This document shows, piece by piece, positions 1 through 11,055 of a stretch of DNA of 64,000 nt; the stretch's first letter is position 1; every line of letters begins with the position of its first letter. Location of the stretch: assembly GCA_951802195.1 (NCBI GenBank), contig OX637624.1, forward strand, positions 682,001 through 746,000, in the 5' to 3' direction. The position numbers and the translations under genes are program-made. Under the pieces are notes generated by a model that had not been told where the DNA came from, searched no databases, and saw only the letters and a list, made by a program, of their open reading frames with translations. This DNA is from Tausonia pullulans. Taxonomy: Eukaryota > Basidiomycota > Tremellomycetes > Cystofilobasidiales > Mrakiaceae.

Positions 1-693
1 GAGCCAACAGGTCCGAACACTGTCGGCCATCCCCAGCCTTCGCATGCGCAGACTGACGTCGCACTTGCTCTCTTCCAGCGACCAGTACTTTATCCGCTTC
101 GTCTCGAACGAGTACAAGGAGAACGCCGCCGCTTACTCGTCCTTCTCAGCTAAGTTTGCGCTCAGCGGCATGACTGGCACCTTCAACTCGGTGAGAAGCG
201 AGTCATCGCTTGTCGACTATGAGATGGACGCCCCTGACAACTCCACTTCTCCGGGTGAGCATCGCAGACCATCCAGGCCCAGATTGACGCCGGATCGTGA
301 GTCGTCCCTTCTCCTTGCAGCTCAGCTCGCGAACCATGCTCATTGCATCATCCTTCACGTTCCAGAACTACCACCGTCGGCCTCGGTGCCTCCACCTCTG
401 CCGCCGCTACTTCCTCTGCCAGCAAGGCTGCTTCTTCGCTCGCCATCAAGGAGGCCGCTATCACCGGAGCCTCGTCCGCCGTCTCTGTCACCAAGGCCAG
501 CGTGAGGAGCTCGTCTCACTCGTTGGATATATCTCACCTGCTCGGCTGATGAACGATCCTTCTCTTCTAGGCCTCCGCCGCTGCCTCCGGCGTCAAGTCG
601 GCTGCTGCCTCCACCTCTGGAGCCCTCCCGCGTTTCGCCACCTCCGTCCTCGCCGGAGGTGCCGTCGTTGCCGTCGCGGCCTACGTCTTCTAG
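1..693 (+). CDS. KNH/Kre9-like GPI-anchored cell-wall protein (3' part)
   Basis: C-terminal part of a Ser/Thr-rich, GPI-anchored surface protein; the 5' end lies outside the window. Exons read as 1-10 (fragment), 79-190, 268-296, 366-501 and 571-693, joined by GT-AG introns of about 68-77 bp that keep frame. The first full exon carries the end of the Kre9/KNH N-terminal beta-sandwich: DQYFIRF, then FALSGMTGTFNS, then TIQAQIDAGS. A Ser/Ala/Thr-rich stalk follows, and the protein ends in a hydrophobic tail (LAGGAVVAVAAYVF) typical of a GPI-attachment signal. Family members sit in the cell wall or plasma membrane; Kre9/Knh1 are linked to beta-1,6-glucan assembly, but most basidiomycete members are untested. 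Signal peptide and start are not visible. Family call fairly secure; function is inference. Confidence 0.75.
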
Positions 694-848
694 ATCAATG
701 TCGAAGGTTGAGCTTGCTAGCCTCTTGCTTGTTTCCGTTGCTGTTGCGTCCATTGTGTGAACCGACATTTGGGTGTAAGGACATTTCTCCCGCATTTTTG
801 TTCTTTTTTGCGATTTCATGGTCCACGTTCCCCCTCTCTCTGTTGTAG

Positions 849-2427
849 CTAAGTGAAGGCCGTCAAAAGATTGGCGTTTTGCTCGAGGTATGGAGCGGCA
901 ACCTCATGGAGAACGGTCTGCCTCGACGGCTTCATTCCTCCTGCTCTCTCGCTCGCCCTCCAACCACCACCACGAGAACCGCCTCCCATACTGGTCCGAC
1001 CGTCTTTTCGCCAGGAGATTCTCGACATCCTTGAGATGATGATGGACAAGTCGATCGTTACCCTCACCGAGCGCGAGCTCGTCGGCCCCACCGGTGGTCA
1101 GTCTGCCTTGGACCGGCCGCACAGCGGCCGAACATGTGAACTGACTCTTCTTCAGGCCTACGCGTTCTGTACCAGCTCAAGCCCGGCACGAGGCGACTGG
1201 ACCTTGCGTTCAACCCTCTGTTTGGAGAGGAGGGCCTCCGGGCGATGCTGCAGGGGATGCTCAAGCCGGCCTCGACGGCGACAGGTCCCTCAACTTCGAT
1301 GATGAAGACGAAGTTAGCGGTTGGAGCTGAGCTGGAATGGCTCTCTTTCGTCGATTGTGGGCTCGGGGGACGCAGTGAGTAATGCCGAGCTCTCATATCG
1401 AGTCGAGCCCCCAGCTGAGCCTACTCACGCTCAAGGCACTGTTGCATCTCTCTCGCTCCTCGCGTCGTACCTCCACCTCTTCCCCCGGCTCACCAATCTT
1501 ATCCTCACCAATAACCAACTCAACGAACTCCCCCAACCCTTCATCGACGCCGTCCTCGCTCACCCATCTATTCGCGTTCTCGAACTCTCTACAAATGAAG
1601 ACCTCGGTGGCTTCTCTCTTCGCTCGCAACAGCAAGCGATCCCCCGTCTCCTTACCGCCCTCCTCGAGCGCGCTCACCAAGGCCGACTCACTCTCGACGT
1701 CCTCTCATTGAACAACACGAACCTTCAGCCTGCCCATCTCCCTTTTCTCCTCGACGTCCTCTCCCTCTCCTCCCGGGGACTTTCCTACCTCAACTTAAGC
1801 GGGAACATGGCCCTCGGCAGTTCCTCCGTCCGAGCGATCATCCGTCTCGTCCACGAGCGAAACCACTCAATCCAATATGTTGGCGCGCATGGATGCGATG
1901 AGCAGGCCTTTGGGTATGGGGTCGGGACGGAGGGGGAGGTATTGAGTAAGGCGTTGGAAAGGAATGTCGCGCTCAGAAGGAACACGAGGAAGGCGGCGGT
2001 GGAAGTGCTGAGAGTTGCGAGGGTGGTGCTTCTTCCGGTACGGGCAGCGGAGAACGGCTCGTCTTTGGAGGCTTCCTCCTTGTCCGGTTCCGTAACACTG
2101 CCATCAGGACAGTCGCGGCCTTTCCCGATCCTTTCGCTCCCGCCAGACCTCCTCCACCCGATCTTTGCGTCCATTCGCCCAGCTTGGCTCACCCATCGCC
2201 AAGTGACGGCTGTCCTCAACTACGCCGAAGACCGGTCGACACTCACTCGTTCGAGACGAGAGGAAGACGTGGTTACTGCTGCTGGCGGAGGGGATCGCAA
2301 CGATCGGCTTGGGAGGAATACTGATGGCGAGGAGTTGATGTCGAGCGACGAGGTGGTGTTCTTGAAAGAGGTCGGATGCTTCCATACTGATTGGGTCGAG
2401 CCCAAGCTGCTGGTCGCGAGTCCATGA
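849..2427 (+). CDS. Leucine-rich repeat (RNI-like) protein, 5' end unresolved
   Basis: The last three exons are clear: one ending at 1093, then 1156-1374, then 1436-2427. They join in frame to give successive LRR strands: GLRVLYQLKPGTRRLDLAFN, ELEWLSFVDCGLG, LTNLILTNNQLNELP, IRVLELSTNEDLGG, LDVLSLNNTNLQP and LSYLNLSGNMALGS. The C-terminal third is not LRR; it holds LPPDLLHPIFASIRPAWLTH and ends near FLKEVGCFHTDW. No catalytic domain is visible, so a protein-binding scaffold role is only an inference. The start is uncertain. The first exon is open from about 853, its only in-frame ATGs are a triplet at 1036-1044, and a further upstream exon (around 849-880, donor at 881) is possible. It begins about 150 bp after the preceding stop codon. 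Confidence 0.7.
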
Positions 2428-3019
2428 CGATGATGAAATGTCCCGCATAACGCGGGCAAGCAAATTAGAGATTGTCTCCAGCGTATGATGAAAAACAGTT
2501 TTGGTCACGCTGAAGCTGCGGCGAGAGAACCAAACGTCATGATGTTTTAGGCTGATCAGTTCTAACCCCTGGCTGTGGTTAATCATGCGTCATGATCTGC
2601 TGGCTCAAGCGTTTCATTCCCGCGCACACGCCTTTGATGGCTCGTCTACGCTTGCTCGTGTTTGGGAAGAGAAAGAACCTGTGATGTGGATCTTCTCCGG
2701 TAGCCACCAAAAAGATTTTGATCGCGTTCTCTGTCACGCCTTTGTTGGCGCGTGGCTGCTACAGAATAGCTAGAAGAGAGACAACGCGGTCGTTGCTTGT
2801 CTTTTTTTTTTCTCCTCTTCAGGCAAATGGCTATTGAAGGCGCGAGATGAGATGTGGGAGCTTGGGACTTTCGGGCCCCGGCCGAGCGGATGATGATCCA
2901 CGCGAAACAAGGAGAGAAGTGACGTCTTTCCGTCTATGGAGAATCCCACCACCGGGTTCCTCCCATCCACAACTCCCTTCCCTTAGCATTATCAGCCCTT
3001 CCCACGCCCTTCCCTCAGC
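2428..3019. other. Intergenic region
   Basis: Holds the 3' end of the LRR gene and the promoter of the GRAM/VASt gene. A 62-codon open frame (2585-2773, +) is present but has no recognisable motif. A T-rich run lies near 2804-2812. No RNA gene or repeat was recognised. Confidence 0.5.
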
Positions 3020-5569
3020 ATGAGCAACATCCCCCGAGCGTCCACCGAGCCAACCCTCAACGGGACCTCTCCCGTCGCTGTCGACGTCGACGAAGAGTTT
3101 GGCGCGGTGACCCCCATGCCACGGGACCCTCAGCCTCCTTCACCTTCATCGACATCCTCCTCGCTGCTCGCGCAGCCATCACCCCAGTCACCCCAGGGCC
3201 ATGATCTCGATCGAACGTCCACCACCGGATCCGGTATGAGTGGTATGGCGTCGAATATGTCGCCAGAGAAGCAGGAGAAGCGTGACAAGGAGTGGCGCGA
3301 GGTGTTCGAGGTTGACGAGTTCGACGAGCTCATAGAGTGTGCGTTGTCTCCTCTCGCTCACAGCCAACGGTCACTGACACCCTCTCATGTAGCTCACAGC
3401 TGTGCTGTCTTTAAGGATATCCTAATCCACGGCCGGATTTTCATATCAACGAGGGCTGTTGCGTTCAAGTCCAACATCCTTGGCTTCAAGACCAAAGTGC
3501 GCGTCATCCTATTTCCTCTCGGCGTTGCGCGTCTCCTCGCGGTCGCGTAATAAAACGGAAACATTAGCCGGACAAAGTACGGCCTCTGACGCTCACTTCC
3601 ATGCATCCCAACAGGTCTTCTTCCCCCTTTCGAGCGTGACGGGTATTAGGCCTGAGATGACGGCGAAAGTCATTCCAAATGCCATCGCACTCGACCACGA
3701 AGGCATGACTGTGAGCCGCTTATACCCCCGAGTCCTACCTCATCCGTACCTCCTTCCTTATTTCACTTGTGCCTTCTTTCGGCCCAAGACTACCTTCTCA
3801 ACTCTCAACTCTCGCGACTCAACCCTCGACACCCTCCTCGCCCTCTGGCGAGCCCAGGCGCCCGAGGCTTGCGCCGCCTTCATTACCCGCAACCGGTCTG
3901 GGTCCGTCTCGAGCGGGCGATCCGGCATCCGCGCGTCGCTTGTCAACTTTGCTCGTGGTGGAGGAGGCGGGCATGGGGACGATGACGATGGCGATGATAA
4001 GAGGGAACTGGCACCAAGGTCGTCCATTGAGAGCGCTCCGCCTGTGCTGGAGAATGGGGTTCGAGGGGAGAATGGGAGTGGGAACTGTGCTGGAACGAAC
4101 GGAGCTAGCGGAGGTGCTCATCCGGCGACGACAGCAGATACGGAATCGTTTGCTGAGAAGACTCTGAGTGTTCGGTGAGTACAGTCTCACGAGCAATATC
4201 GGGAGGACTGTTGACTCATGCTGGCGCGCCTTCACCAAGCTTCCCTACGGCCCCTGAAAAGCTCTTCAATCTGATTTGTGCGTCACATCTCTTGGTAGTC
4301 AAGGAAGGCTGTTGATGACTCTGCTATCTCAGATCACAACGACGATTTCCTCCGGACCCTCTGGGAGAAGCAGGGCTTTACGGGTGGGTCTTCCAGGTCC
4401 GTCTCCCGCAATCAGGCTCTGATGATTCTTCGGTTAAAGATGTCAAGATCGGCGAATGGCAAAACGGGAAGCGATCCTTCGAGTACACCAAGCCGTGCGT
4501 CGCCCGGATATCCCTTCTTCTCGGCGCTCTTCCGCTGACAAGGCTCCTCGTCTCTCAGGCTCAAGGGCTCCGTTGGGCCATCGTCGGCCAGGTGTTACTT
4601 CACAGACGAAATCATTCACGAGGACCCCGAGCAGTACGTCGCTCTGATTTCACTCTCTTATTCAAACGTATTTTGAAGTTTGTACACTCACAGGTGGTAC
4701 GGCTGTATTACGACAACCAAAACGCCAGACGTACCCAGCGGCAAGAGCTTCGAGGTTGTCACCAAGACAGTCCTCACTTGGGCTGGCGGCGCGAAGGGTG
4801 GCACTTCCGTCGTCGCCACGTCGCAAGTCGACTGGAGTGGCCGGTCGATGCTCAAATCGTGTGTTCATGCCTGTCTTCAGTGATGTCTGCTTTGGTCTGA
4901 CGCTCACTCTCGCTGCAGGGTCATCAACTCATCATCCATGACAGGTCAAAAGGTCCTTCGACATCTGTGTTGATCAATCGGACGTAAATCGCTGACCCTT
5001 GCCCGCTGTCACCAGGAATACAACAAGGCTCTCTCAAGCGCCGTTCGCGCGCACATCAAGATCAACCATGCTGAGTTTGCCGTTCCGGGAGAGACACAAG
5101 GCGGGCCGGAAGTCGACGATGAGTTCGTATCCTCTCTCCTTCTTACCATACTCAACCCTCACTGACAGTCGTCACGCTTTGTCTCAGAATCGACGACTCT
5201 ACTTCAGAGGAACAGGAGAGTCTCGAGGTCGAAAAACCCAAATCCCTGTTCGAATATCTCGAAGATCCGATTCGAACGGCGCTCGGCGTCCTCCTCATCC
5301 TTCTCCTTCTTTATAACTTCATCTCGTGGCTCCGCGCCGGACACGGCGGTCAGCAGCTTCACCAGAACCAGCATAGCCAAAGCCTGTCGCCGTCTTCTGC
5401 GGGGTCAGCATTCTCATCTCCGGAGATCCGGAGCGCTATGGATCGGCTGGAGATATTAGAGCGCGAGTGGGAGGCTGTGCGGAGGGCTCTTCTGCACAGC
5501 AGCGGCGGTAGCGTTGAGTTCCGAGGAAGACAAGGTGGTCCTGTGATGCAAAGCCCGACGGTGCCCTAG
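3020..5569 (+). CDS. GRAM and VASt domain membrane-anchored lipid-transfer protein (LAM/Aster-like)
   Basis: Likely ER-anchored sterol-transfer protein of the Lam/Ysp/GRAMD1 family, which moves sterols at ER-plasma membrane contacts. The order is an acidic, Ser/Pro-rich N-terminus of about 110 residues, then a GRAM domain over several exons (KDILIHGRIFIS, SNILGFKTK, VFFPLSSVTGIRPEMTAKVI), then a low-complexity Gly/Asp linker. A VASt (StART-like) domain follows from about 4240: PTAPEKLFNLI, DDFLRTLWEKQGF, CYFTDEIIHEDPEQYV, GKSFEVVTKTVLTW and KINHAEFAVPG. Near the C-terminus a single hydrophobic segment (TALGVLLILLLLYNFISWL) is the membrane anchor, followed by about 75 residues including a short helix. 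At least nine exons. The first intron splits after ELIE at 3341. One VASt domain makes it resemble the smaller Lam5/6 or Aster type rather than Lam2/4. Family call is strong; sterol specificity is inferred. Confidence 0.88.
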
Positions 5570-5841
5570 GGGGCAAAGGCTGACTGTTGGGGAAATGGAC
5601 GAGGGAAGGAAAATTGGGAGGGTTAATGACGACGATGCACACACACCGACTCGCTCTTCATCATTTCTTTACGACCAATCTAGCTCATCTGGAATTCGAT
5701 ATACACGTCCATTCAGTTGTATTATAAAAACCACATGCCCTGCTTGCCCTGATCTGCTGCTCCGAGTTTCAAGACAGGCAGATGACGGGCGTGAGATAAA
5801 TGAGCACAGAGAGGAACTGTTAAAAGGCACTCACTTAGCCT

Positions 5842-7145
5842 TCACCATGTCGAGGCAAAGCAGACGGGCTTATGGGCAGTCCAGTGCTCGCGCTGATGAT
5901 CTGTGCATCGGGAGCGAGCGATCAGTGATGGAATGAGCGGAAGACGGTTGCTTGGAGACGTCTGACCAGGCCCACAGTAAGGCACCATCTTGCACTGGGA
6001 GACAGTTTCCATGCACGGGTCAACTCATGAAGCTTAAAGCGAGAGAGCACGTTGAGCAGTCACCTTGCTGCAAGCCTTGAGGTTTGTTCCCGACCCAATG
6101 ACCGGCGCGCATGCCGTCGACGACTGCCCGTCCCAAACGGCCTGACATCTTTTGAGCGGTGCCCAGAGCTTGGTGATCTCCTCGAGCGCGGATATGGCAG
6201 TGTCGAAGTGCTCCGGGAAGAGGAATAGCTGGAGCCATGAGACTCCGCGCAGAGGAAGACCCTCGAGTATCTCGGGAAGGTTCTCGGCGGTTGATGGAGG
6301 GTGGGCGACGAGGTAATCGAGGTCTTTCAGAGCCTCGCGGAGACCTAAGAGAGAAAAGGTGTCTGCAGAACCCAAAACGGAGAAAATCAAGAGATGCTTG
6401 CGTACGCGATGTCTCTGGAGAGGAGAAGGGAACGTTTGTGCGGGCCGGGTTGATGGCAGCGGCGAAGAGCTGAAGGAGAGAGAGCACTTCTGACATGAGA
6501 TGAATGCGGAGCTGTTCCTGAAGAAAGGTAACGAGAGTGTATTGCTGAGCTCTCAGGAACAAGAAGGTACAAACGCAACGAAGAGCTGAACTTACCTCGT
6601 CGTCTACACGTCCCTGCGCGCTGTCTACGCCCGCTAAAATGAGAACCGTGGCCACCTCAAGAACTGCTTCGAAGAGACGGATCGATCCTTCCCGGTCTCT
6701 TATGGTGTATCGTTCCAGGTAGACTGGGCCGTTGCCTCCGATGAGGAAGGAGAAGCCCAAGAAGCGGGTCATTGTGTTCTTTGTGTCGCAAATGCTCTGG
6801 ACCAGTTGAGGGAAGTACTTTGCTTGAAGCTCGGCCTTACGAGAGAGATAGGCAAGAAGATCGCGATATCAGCGGGCGGGATAGGATGCAGCAAAGACAC
6901 AAAGCAACGAGGAGAGATGCCGACCAGGATACAAGCACCGCGCCTTTTGCTGGCCGGGTCACTGTCAGGGTTGGCCGTATCGGTGATCTACATGAGAGAA
7001 CAAGAGAATCAGTTCATTGCTCGAGCTTGGGAGAGAGAGAGCTCACGGCCGACATGGCCTCCTTCAGGGCCTTGATGTCATGCAGGTCGAGCAAGCTGAC
7101 AAATTCAGCGACCGTCGGCAGATTGGAGGTATTGACTGCGACCAT
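5842..7145 (-). CDS. MYND zinc-finger protein A
   Basis: Uncharacterised fungal protein ending in a MYND zinc finger. Exons (descending): 7047-7145 (33 codons), 6925-6987 (21 codons), 6596-6835 (80 codons), then an exon starting near 6530, one from about 6345 and two short finger exons. It starts MVAVNTSNLPTVAEFVSLLD, continues with an all-alpha-looking region (FLGFSFLIGGNGPVYLERYT; SIRLFEAVLEVATVL) and ends ACSKCKMVPYC then HQREHWTAHKPVC. The first metal-binding Cys pair before ACSKC is widely spaced (about 12 residues), which is unusual. MYND fingers normally bind short proline-containing peptides, so an adaptor role is inferred. It is a clear paralogue of the gene at 37816-39062, sharing intron positions. 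Transcribed divergently from USB1 across 214 bp. The finger is supported by exon junctions alone; function unknown. Confidence 0.8.
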
Positions 7146-7359
7146 TTGGATGTGGAAGATGATTTAAAGCGATAAGGCTGAGGTGGGTGGTCGTGGGGCT
7201 CAATTCGGGACGAACAAGGTCGCGACCGCGGGAGACGCGTCGACTAGACAGACTCAACCTGACTCCGGCTTCTCGGGTCCGCTTACTCGCTCATCCCCTA
7301 ACTACGATCTTCCTGATCCGCTTGACAGCCTGCTTACCTCGCGGGCCAGACATCTACCC
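7146..7359. promoter_or_regulatory. Divergent promoter, MYND-A / USB1
   Basis: The two start codons (7145 on minus, 7360 on plus) face away from each other across 214 bp, so this stretch must hold both promoters or their cores. No TATA box or named motif was recognised. Confidence 0.4.
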
Positions 7360-8613
7360 ATGCTCCAATTAGACTACTCTTCATCCGACTCTGAAGCCGA
7401 CGCCGTCGTACGCGCGCCAGAACGACGAAGGAGTCCGACTCCCAAGCGGTGCGTCGTTGTCTCGCGTTCACGGAACTCAGTTCGATATCGGCTCGGTCTG
7501 AGCGACTGATCCTCTCTGGTCTTCGAGCTGAACTCTTTCTGGCTTTTTGGATCGCAAGACGGAAACTTCCCTCTCTCTCTGCGACATTTGGAGATGACGG
7601 TTGGGCCTTTTTGCCTGTCTGGCATCTTATTGTCTCAGTTCATTGATCTACTCCTTTGCAGATCCACAGGAGAACTCTGCTCACTACCAAGGACGCGTCT
7701 TGTCTAGGTCAAGGGTCCAGGGAGACTACCCTACCCATATTTATCTCGCTTGTGCGTGTTATCTCACGTTCGCAAAGTCCTCGAAGACTGATGAAACATC
7801 CCGTGGCTTCTTCATACCAGTTCCTATCTCTCCATCTTGCAAGGCCCTCGTGACTCGGGCCAAGGAGCTCCTTCCGCCGCTGCACTCGCTCGTCCACCCA
7901 CCAACGTCCTCACTCGAGCGCGCCGAGATGCGCAAGCGGTCGTCCGCTGCCATCGAGGACGACGAGGACGATGACGATGCGACCTTAGAGCTGCACGTAT
8001 CGCTCTCGAAACCGCTCTACCTGAGGTTCAGCCAGAAGGCAGCCATTGAGTCAGAGCTGAGGAAGGTGGCCGAGGGGCACGCTCGGTGAGTAGTTGGGCT
8101 TCTCAACAGTCCTGAATGCGGATTAACGACGTACCCTCAACCCAGATTTCTCGTATCCCTCTCCCGCCTGACGACATTCAATAATGACGATAAGACCCGA
8201 ACCTTTCTGAGCATTGACGTCGGTGCTGGTTTCTCCGAAGTGAGTGCTCTCCCTACATCTCCTGACTCAGCCGATGTTCACCGGTTTCGCTCTCGCTTCA
8301 GCTTGTTGCCCTGACGGACTCAATCAACTCGACGCTCTCAACCCATCATCTCCCGACGTATTACTCCCCACCGCTCTTCCACGTCTCCGTCGCCTGGGGA
8401 CCCTTGCACGCAGCGAAAGCTGCAAAGGACGAAGGCAAAGTTGCGTTCCCAACGCTCAGCGAGATCCCCGAAAGCGTCGTCGCCCAGCTTGAGCGAGAAT
8501 TTGGGCCGACCGTCCGGAAGGAGAGCTGCGATGAGGCTATCCAAATTCGCATGAAGTGCGGTGGCAGAGTGGAACGCTTTCCACTGGGAGCTCACGGGTT
8601 ATCAGGCAGATGA
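7360..8613 (+). CDS. USB1: U6 snRNA 3'-phosphodiesterase Usb1/Mpn1
   Basis: Nuclear 2H-family phosphodiesterase that trims the oligo-U tail of U6 snRNA, leaving a protected end and so stabilising U6 for splicing. The reading starts MLQLDYSSSDSEAD, a common Usb1 opening. The exon before the first catalytic region reads HYQGRVLSRSRVQGDYPTHI, matching the conserved stretch with HxGR and TH(V/I)Y. The two catalytic HxS motifs are present as LHVSLSKPLYLR and FHVSVAWGP. An acidic low-complexity insert (EDDEDDDDAT) precedes the first. Five or six exons with introns of roughly 65-180 bp; the donor before the 7821 exon lies inside the LA codons near 7751. Both catalytic histidines and serines are intact. 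The same-strand neighbour CDC73 begins 270 bp downstream. Confidence 0.9.
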
Positions 8614-8883
8614 GGATGTCCATATACAGCAGGCGTGCGCGCGCTTCTGTGTTTATGTCATACAAAGTATATAATCTGCCTCAGTCGCGTAAATGAAAAA
8701 ATGCCGCCCTCTTTCTCAGGATCTTTCAATGCAATCGACGCCGAAGACGCGTCCTTGACAACGACGCCGGCGGGCGGGCACGCAACGCGGATCGCCTTCC
8801 TGCACCTCTCTCTCAACCACCACGACCGCTCGGTTTCTCGTTAGACGTCCCCCTTCCCTTCCACTCTCTAGGCGTATCCGGCC

Positions 8884-10822
8884 ATGTCGACATCGACCCC
8901 AAGCCCCTCAGTTCTCCTCCGGAGAGCCATTACGGCTAAGGCGCCGATGTCTTTGCGAGACGCACAGGATGCCGAGGTTGCCTCGCTCGCGCTCGCGTCC
9001 AAGATCCAGCTCGGCGACCAACTGATTGAGAAGATTGGAGCCTTCGAGGCGTGAGTCGCGTATTTCTACAGCCGGACTGCTGTTGCAATGGCAGAGTACT
9101 GAGGTGCCCGAGACTTTGGACGTGCCTCTGCTTCTCCTAGCGTTTCGCCCTCCAGCCACCCTAGCACAATCAACCTTCCCATTCTCTGGCTTGTCTGGGC
9201 GACCAAAAGCAGCAGTGTTGGAGACTACCTTAAAGAGGCGCGAGGTAACGGAGTCGCGTTTGTTCCCATCGAGAGGCGGAAAGCCATCATTGATTGGCTC
9301 GGCGGAGAGGGTCCCGAGACAGGTGCGTTAGTCGTCGCGTCTCGCTCATCTGTCCATCTGCTATTTCTGTCGACTTCTCGCGAAAGGCCTCTGCTGCTCA
9401 TCTCGACAGAGTGGCCGTGAGATGGTGTCATTGTTACCTGCCACAAGTCGGTCCCTGACTCTGCTCCTTTTCTCTCTTTGCGCGGGCTCAGCCGACGCTA
9501 CTGCACCTGGAGCCTCGAATGCGCCCCTCCCTTCTGGCGCCGCCTCGTCCTCGGCTGCTCCATCGTCGTCCGCTACCCAAAAGCGGAAGTACATACCCGA
9601 CCCCGCCGACCTCACGGCAGTTGCTAAAATCCAGGCGGTCGAGATCCTCCTCCTCGACCGCAACACGCCTTTGAGGTCGACGTCGCTTACGATATCGGGT
9701 TCCGGCAAGGAGTCCAAAAAGGACTTCACCGCCATGCGCAGGGGCTTATTCTCCGAAAAGCTTCGGGGCATCCAGTCGGGGTACGCAATCATGACCGGGT
9801 CAGGGAAGAGCGCTCAGCCGGTCGCGTCGGGGAGCAGTGGGGGTTTGCCTTTGGGGGCGATGAAGCCACGTGAGTGCTGTCCGAACTCTTTCTCCGTTCT
9901 CGATGCTGGCTGACTGACAAGAGGCTCTTTCCTTATCAATCAGGAAACATGACGCCGATTATCGTCGTCTCGTCCTCGCCGACGTCACTGATCACGATGT
10001 GTACGTGCCGATGCCCCCTGTCGAGGGGTCCATTGCTGAACCTAGACTTGCTATGCGATTTCGCAGGGAACATCAAGCGCTTCCTGGAGGAGGGAGTGTG
10101 GGTCATATCTCACTTTTCTCCTGATGGCTGCATCAAGATGGCAACTGATCTAGAAGCTGTCACTTCTTTAGGTTCGAATCGACCAAGGACGCCCGCGAGA
10201 GTCTCGCCGCCCGAGGCCAGTTCAGCGTCGACAACTTTATGACCGTCACCCGGCGAATGGGCACCGAGGGTCGCAAGTACGTTGTCGTTGAGGGCTTCGA
10301 AGGCTTGTTGAAAATCTCCCAGAATAGGCCGGATGATGTCTGGTACGCGCGCACTCACTTACTTAGGCTCTGGGGAGTTCCCGCACTGACGCGATCCTTC
10401 GCTTGCGCTACAGGCCGAGAGTTTGCTGCGTCCTCACGACGGGTCAGACATGGCAATTCAAGAACTTCAAATGGGAAGACCCCAAGACGCTTTTCCACCA
10501 TGGTACATAAAGCTGTCCAGCCTCCTGCTCGTTCCGGTCCTGACTTTCTTTCTCCCCATAGTCAAGGGTGTCTATTTCCACTGGGCCAAGACTCAGCCCG
10601 TGCCCGCGATCCGAGACTGGAACGTCACCGCCCTTGAGGTACGACGTCGGCGTCATGGATGATCAAAACGGCCTGCTGCTGACGGAGTGTTGCTTCCTTT
10701 CCCCCGTCTCGCCCTTCTATTAGATCGACCCCTCCAAGAGACATGTAGACCGGGCGCTCGCTCAGCAGTTCTGGCGAACAGTTGACCAGTTCCGACCGAC
10801 GGGAGGCGCTGCTGGGCGGTGA
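8884..10822 (+). CDS. CDC73: PAF1 complex subunit Cdc73 (parafibromin)
   Basis: Subunit of the nuclear PAF1 elongation complex, which travels with RNA polymerase II and promotes histone H2B ubiquitination and H3K4 methylation. The N-terminal region reads MSLRDAQDAEVAS, then LPILWLVWATKSSSVGDYL and FVPIERRKAIIDWL. The middle part has YIPDPADLTAVAKIQ and LLDRNTPLRS. The C-terminal Ras-like Cdc73 domain is unmistakable: MTPIIVVSSSPTSLITMWNI, KRFLEEGVFE, GQTWQFKNFKW, and a final stretch VKGVYFHWAKTQPVPAIRDW followed by a basic/hydrophobic tail. At least nine exons. The CDC73 box runs close to the C-terminus as in other members, and no key part is missing. The start at 8884 is the first ATG of the frame. 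Followed 233 bp later by SCC3 on the same strand. Confidence 0.93.
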
Positions 10823-11055
10823 TGGCTGTACTTTCGTATCTTATGTTTGTTCACGATTTGGATGATGAGCATGAGTGCCTGCCGACATTCGATTAGGGAT
10901 GGCGACACTTAAGACAACGACAATCCTATGCGTGCGAGGACAAAGGGACCCGCGGGCAGTTCGCGCGAGGAAACGACGGCCTCGACGCGACGAGGCTGGC
11001 CGAGGCTGGTCCCCTCGCCAACGATCATCATCCATCCACCGTCTCCCGCCCCATT

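Noticed and set aside
2585-2773. Small plus-strand frame of 62 codons in the LRR-LAM intergenic region
   Set aside because: No motif, no clear promoter or splice context; cannot be told from chance.
10168-10182. GGTTCGAATC word, a perfect tRNA B-box match
   Set aside because: It lies at an exon start of CDC73 and encodes FES in the conserved protein; no tRNA fold around it.
10940-10948. ACAAAGGGA, identical to the pheromone response element known from smut fungi
   Set aside because: It lies upstream of SCC3, not of STE6, as a single copy; a nine-base match is expected by chance at this scale.
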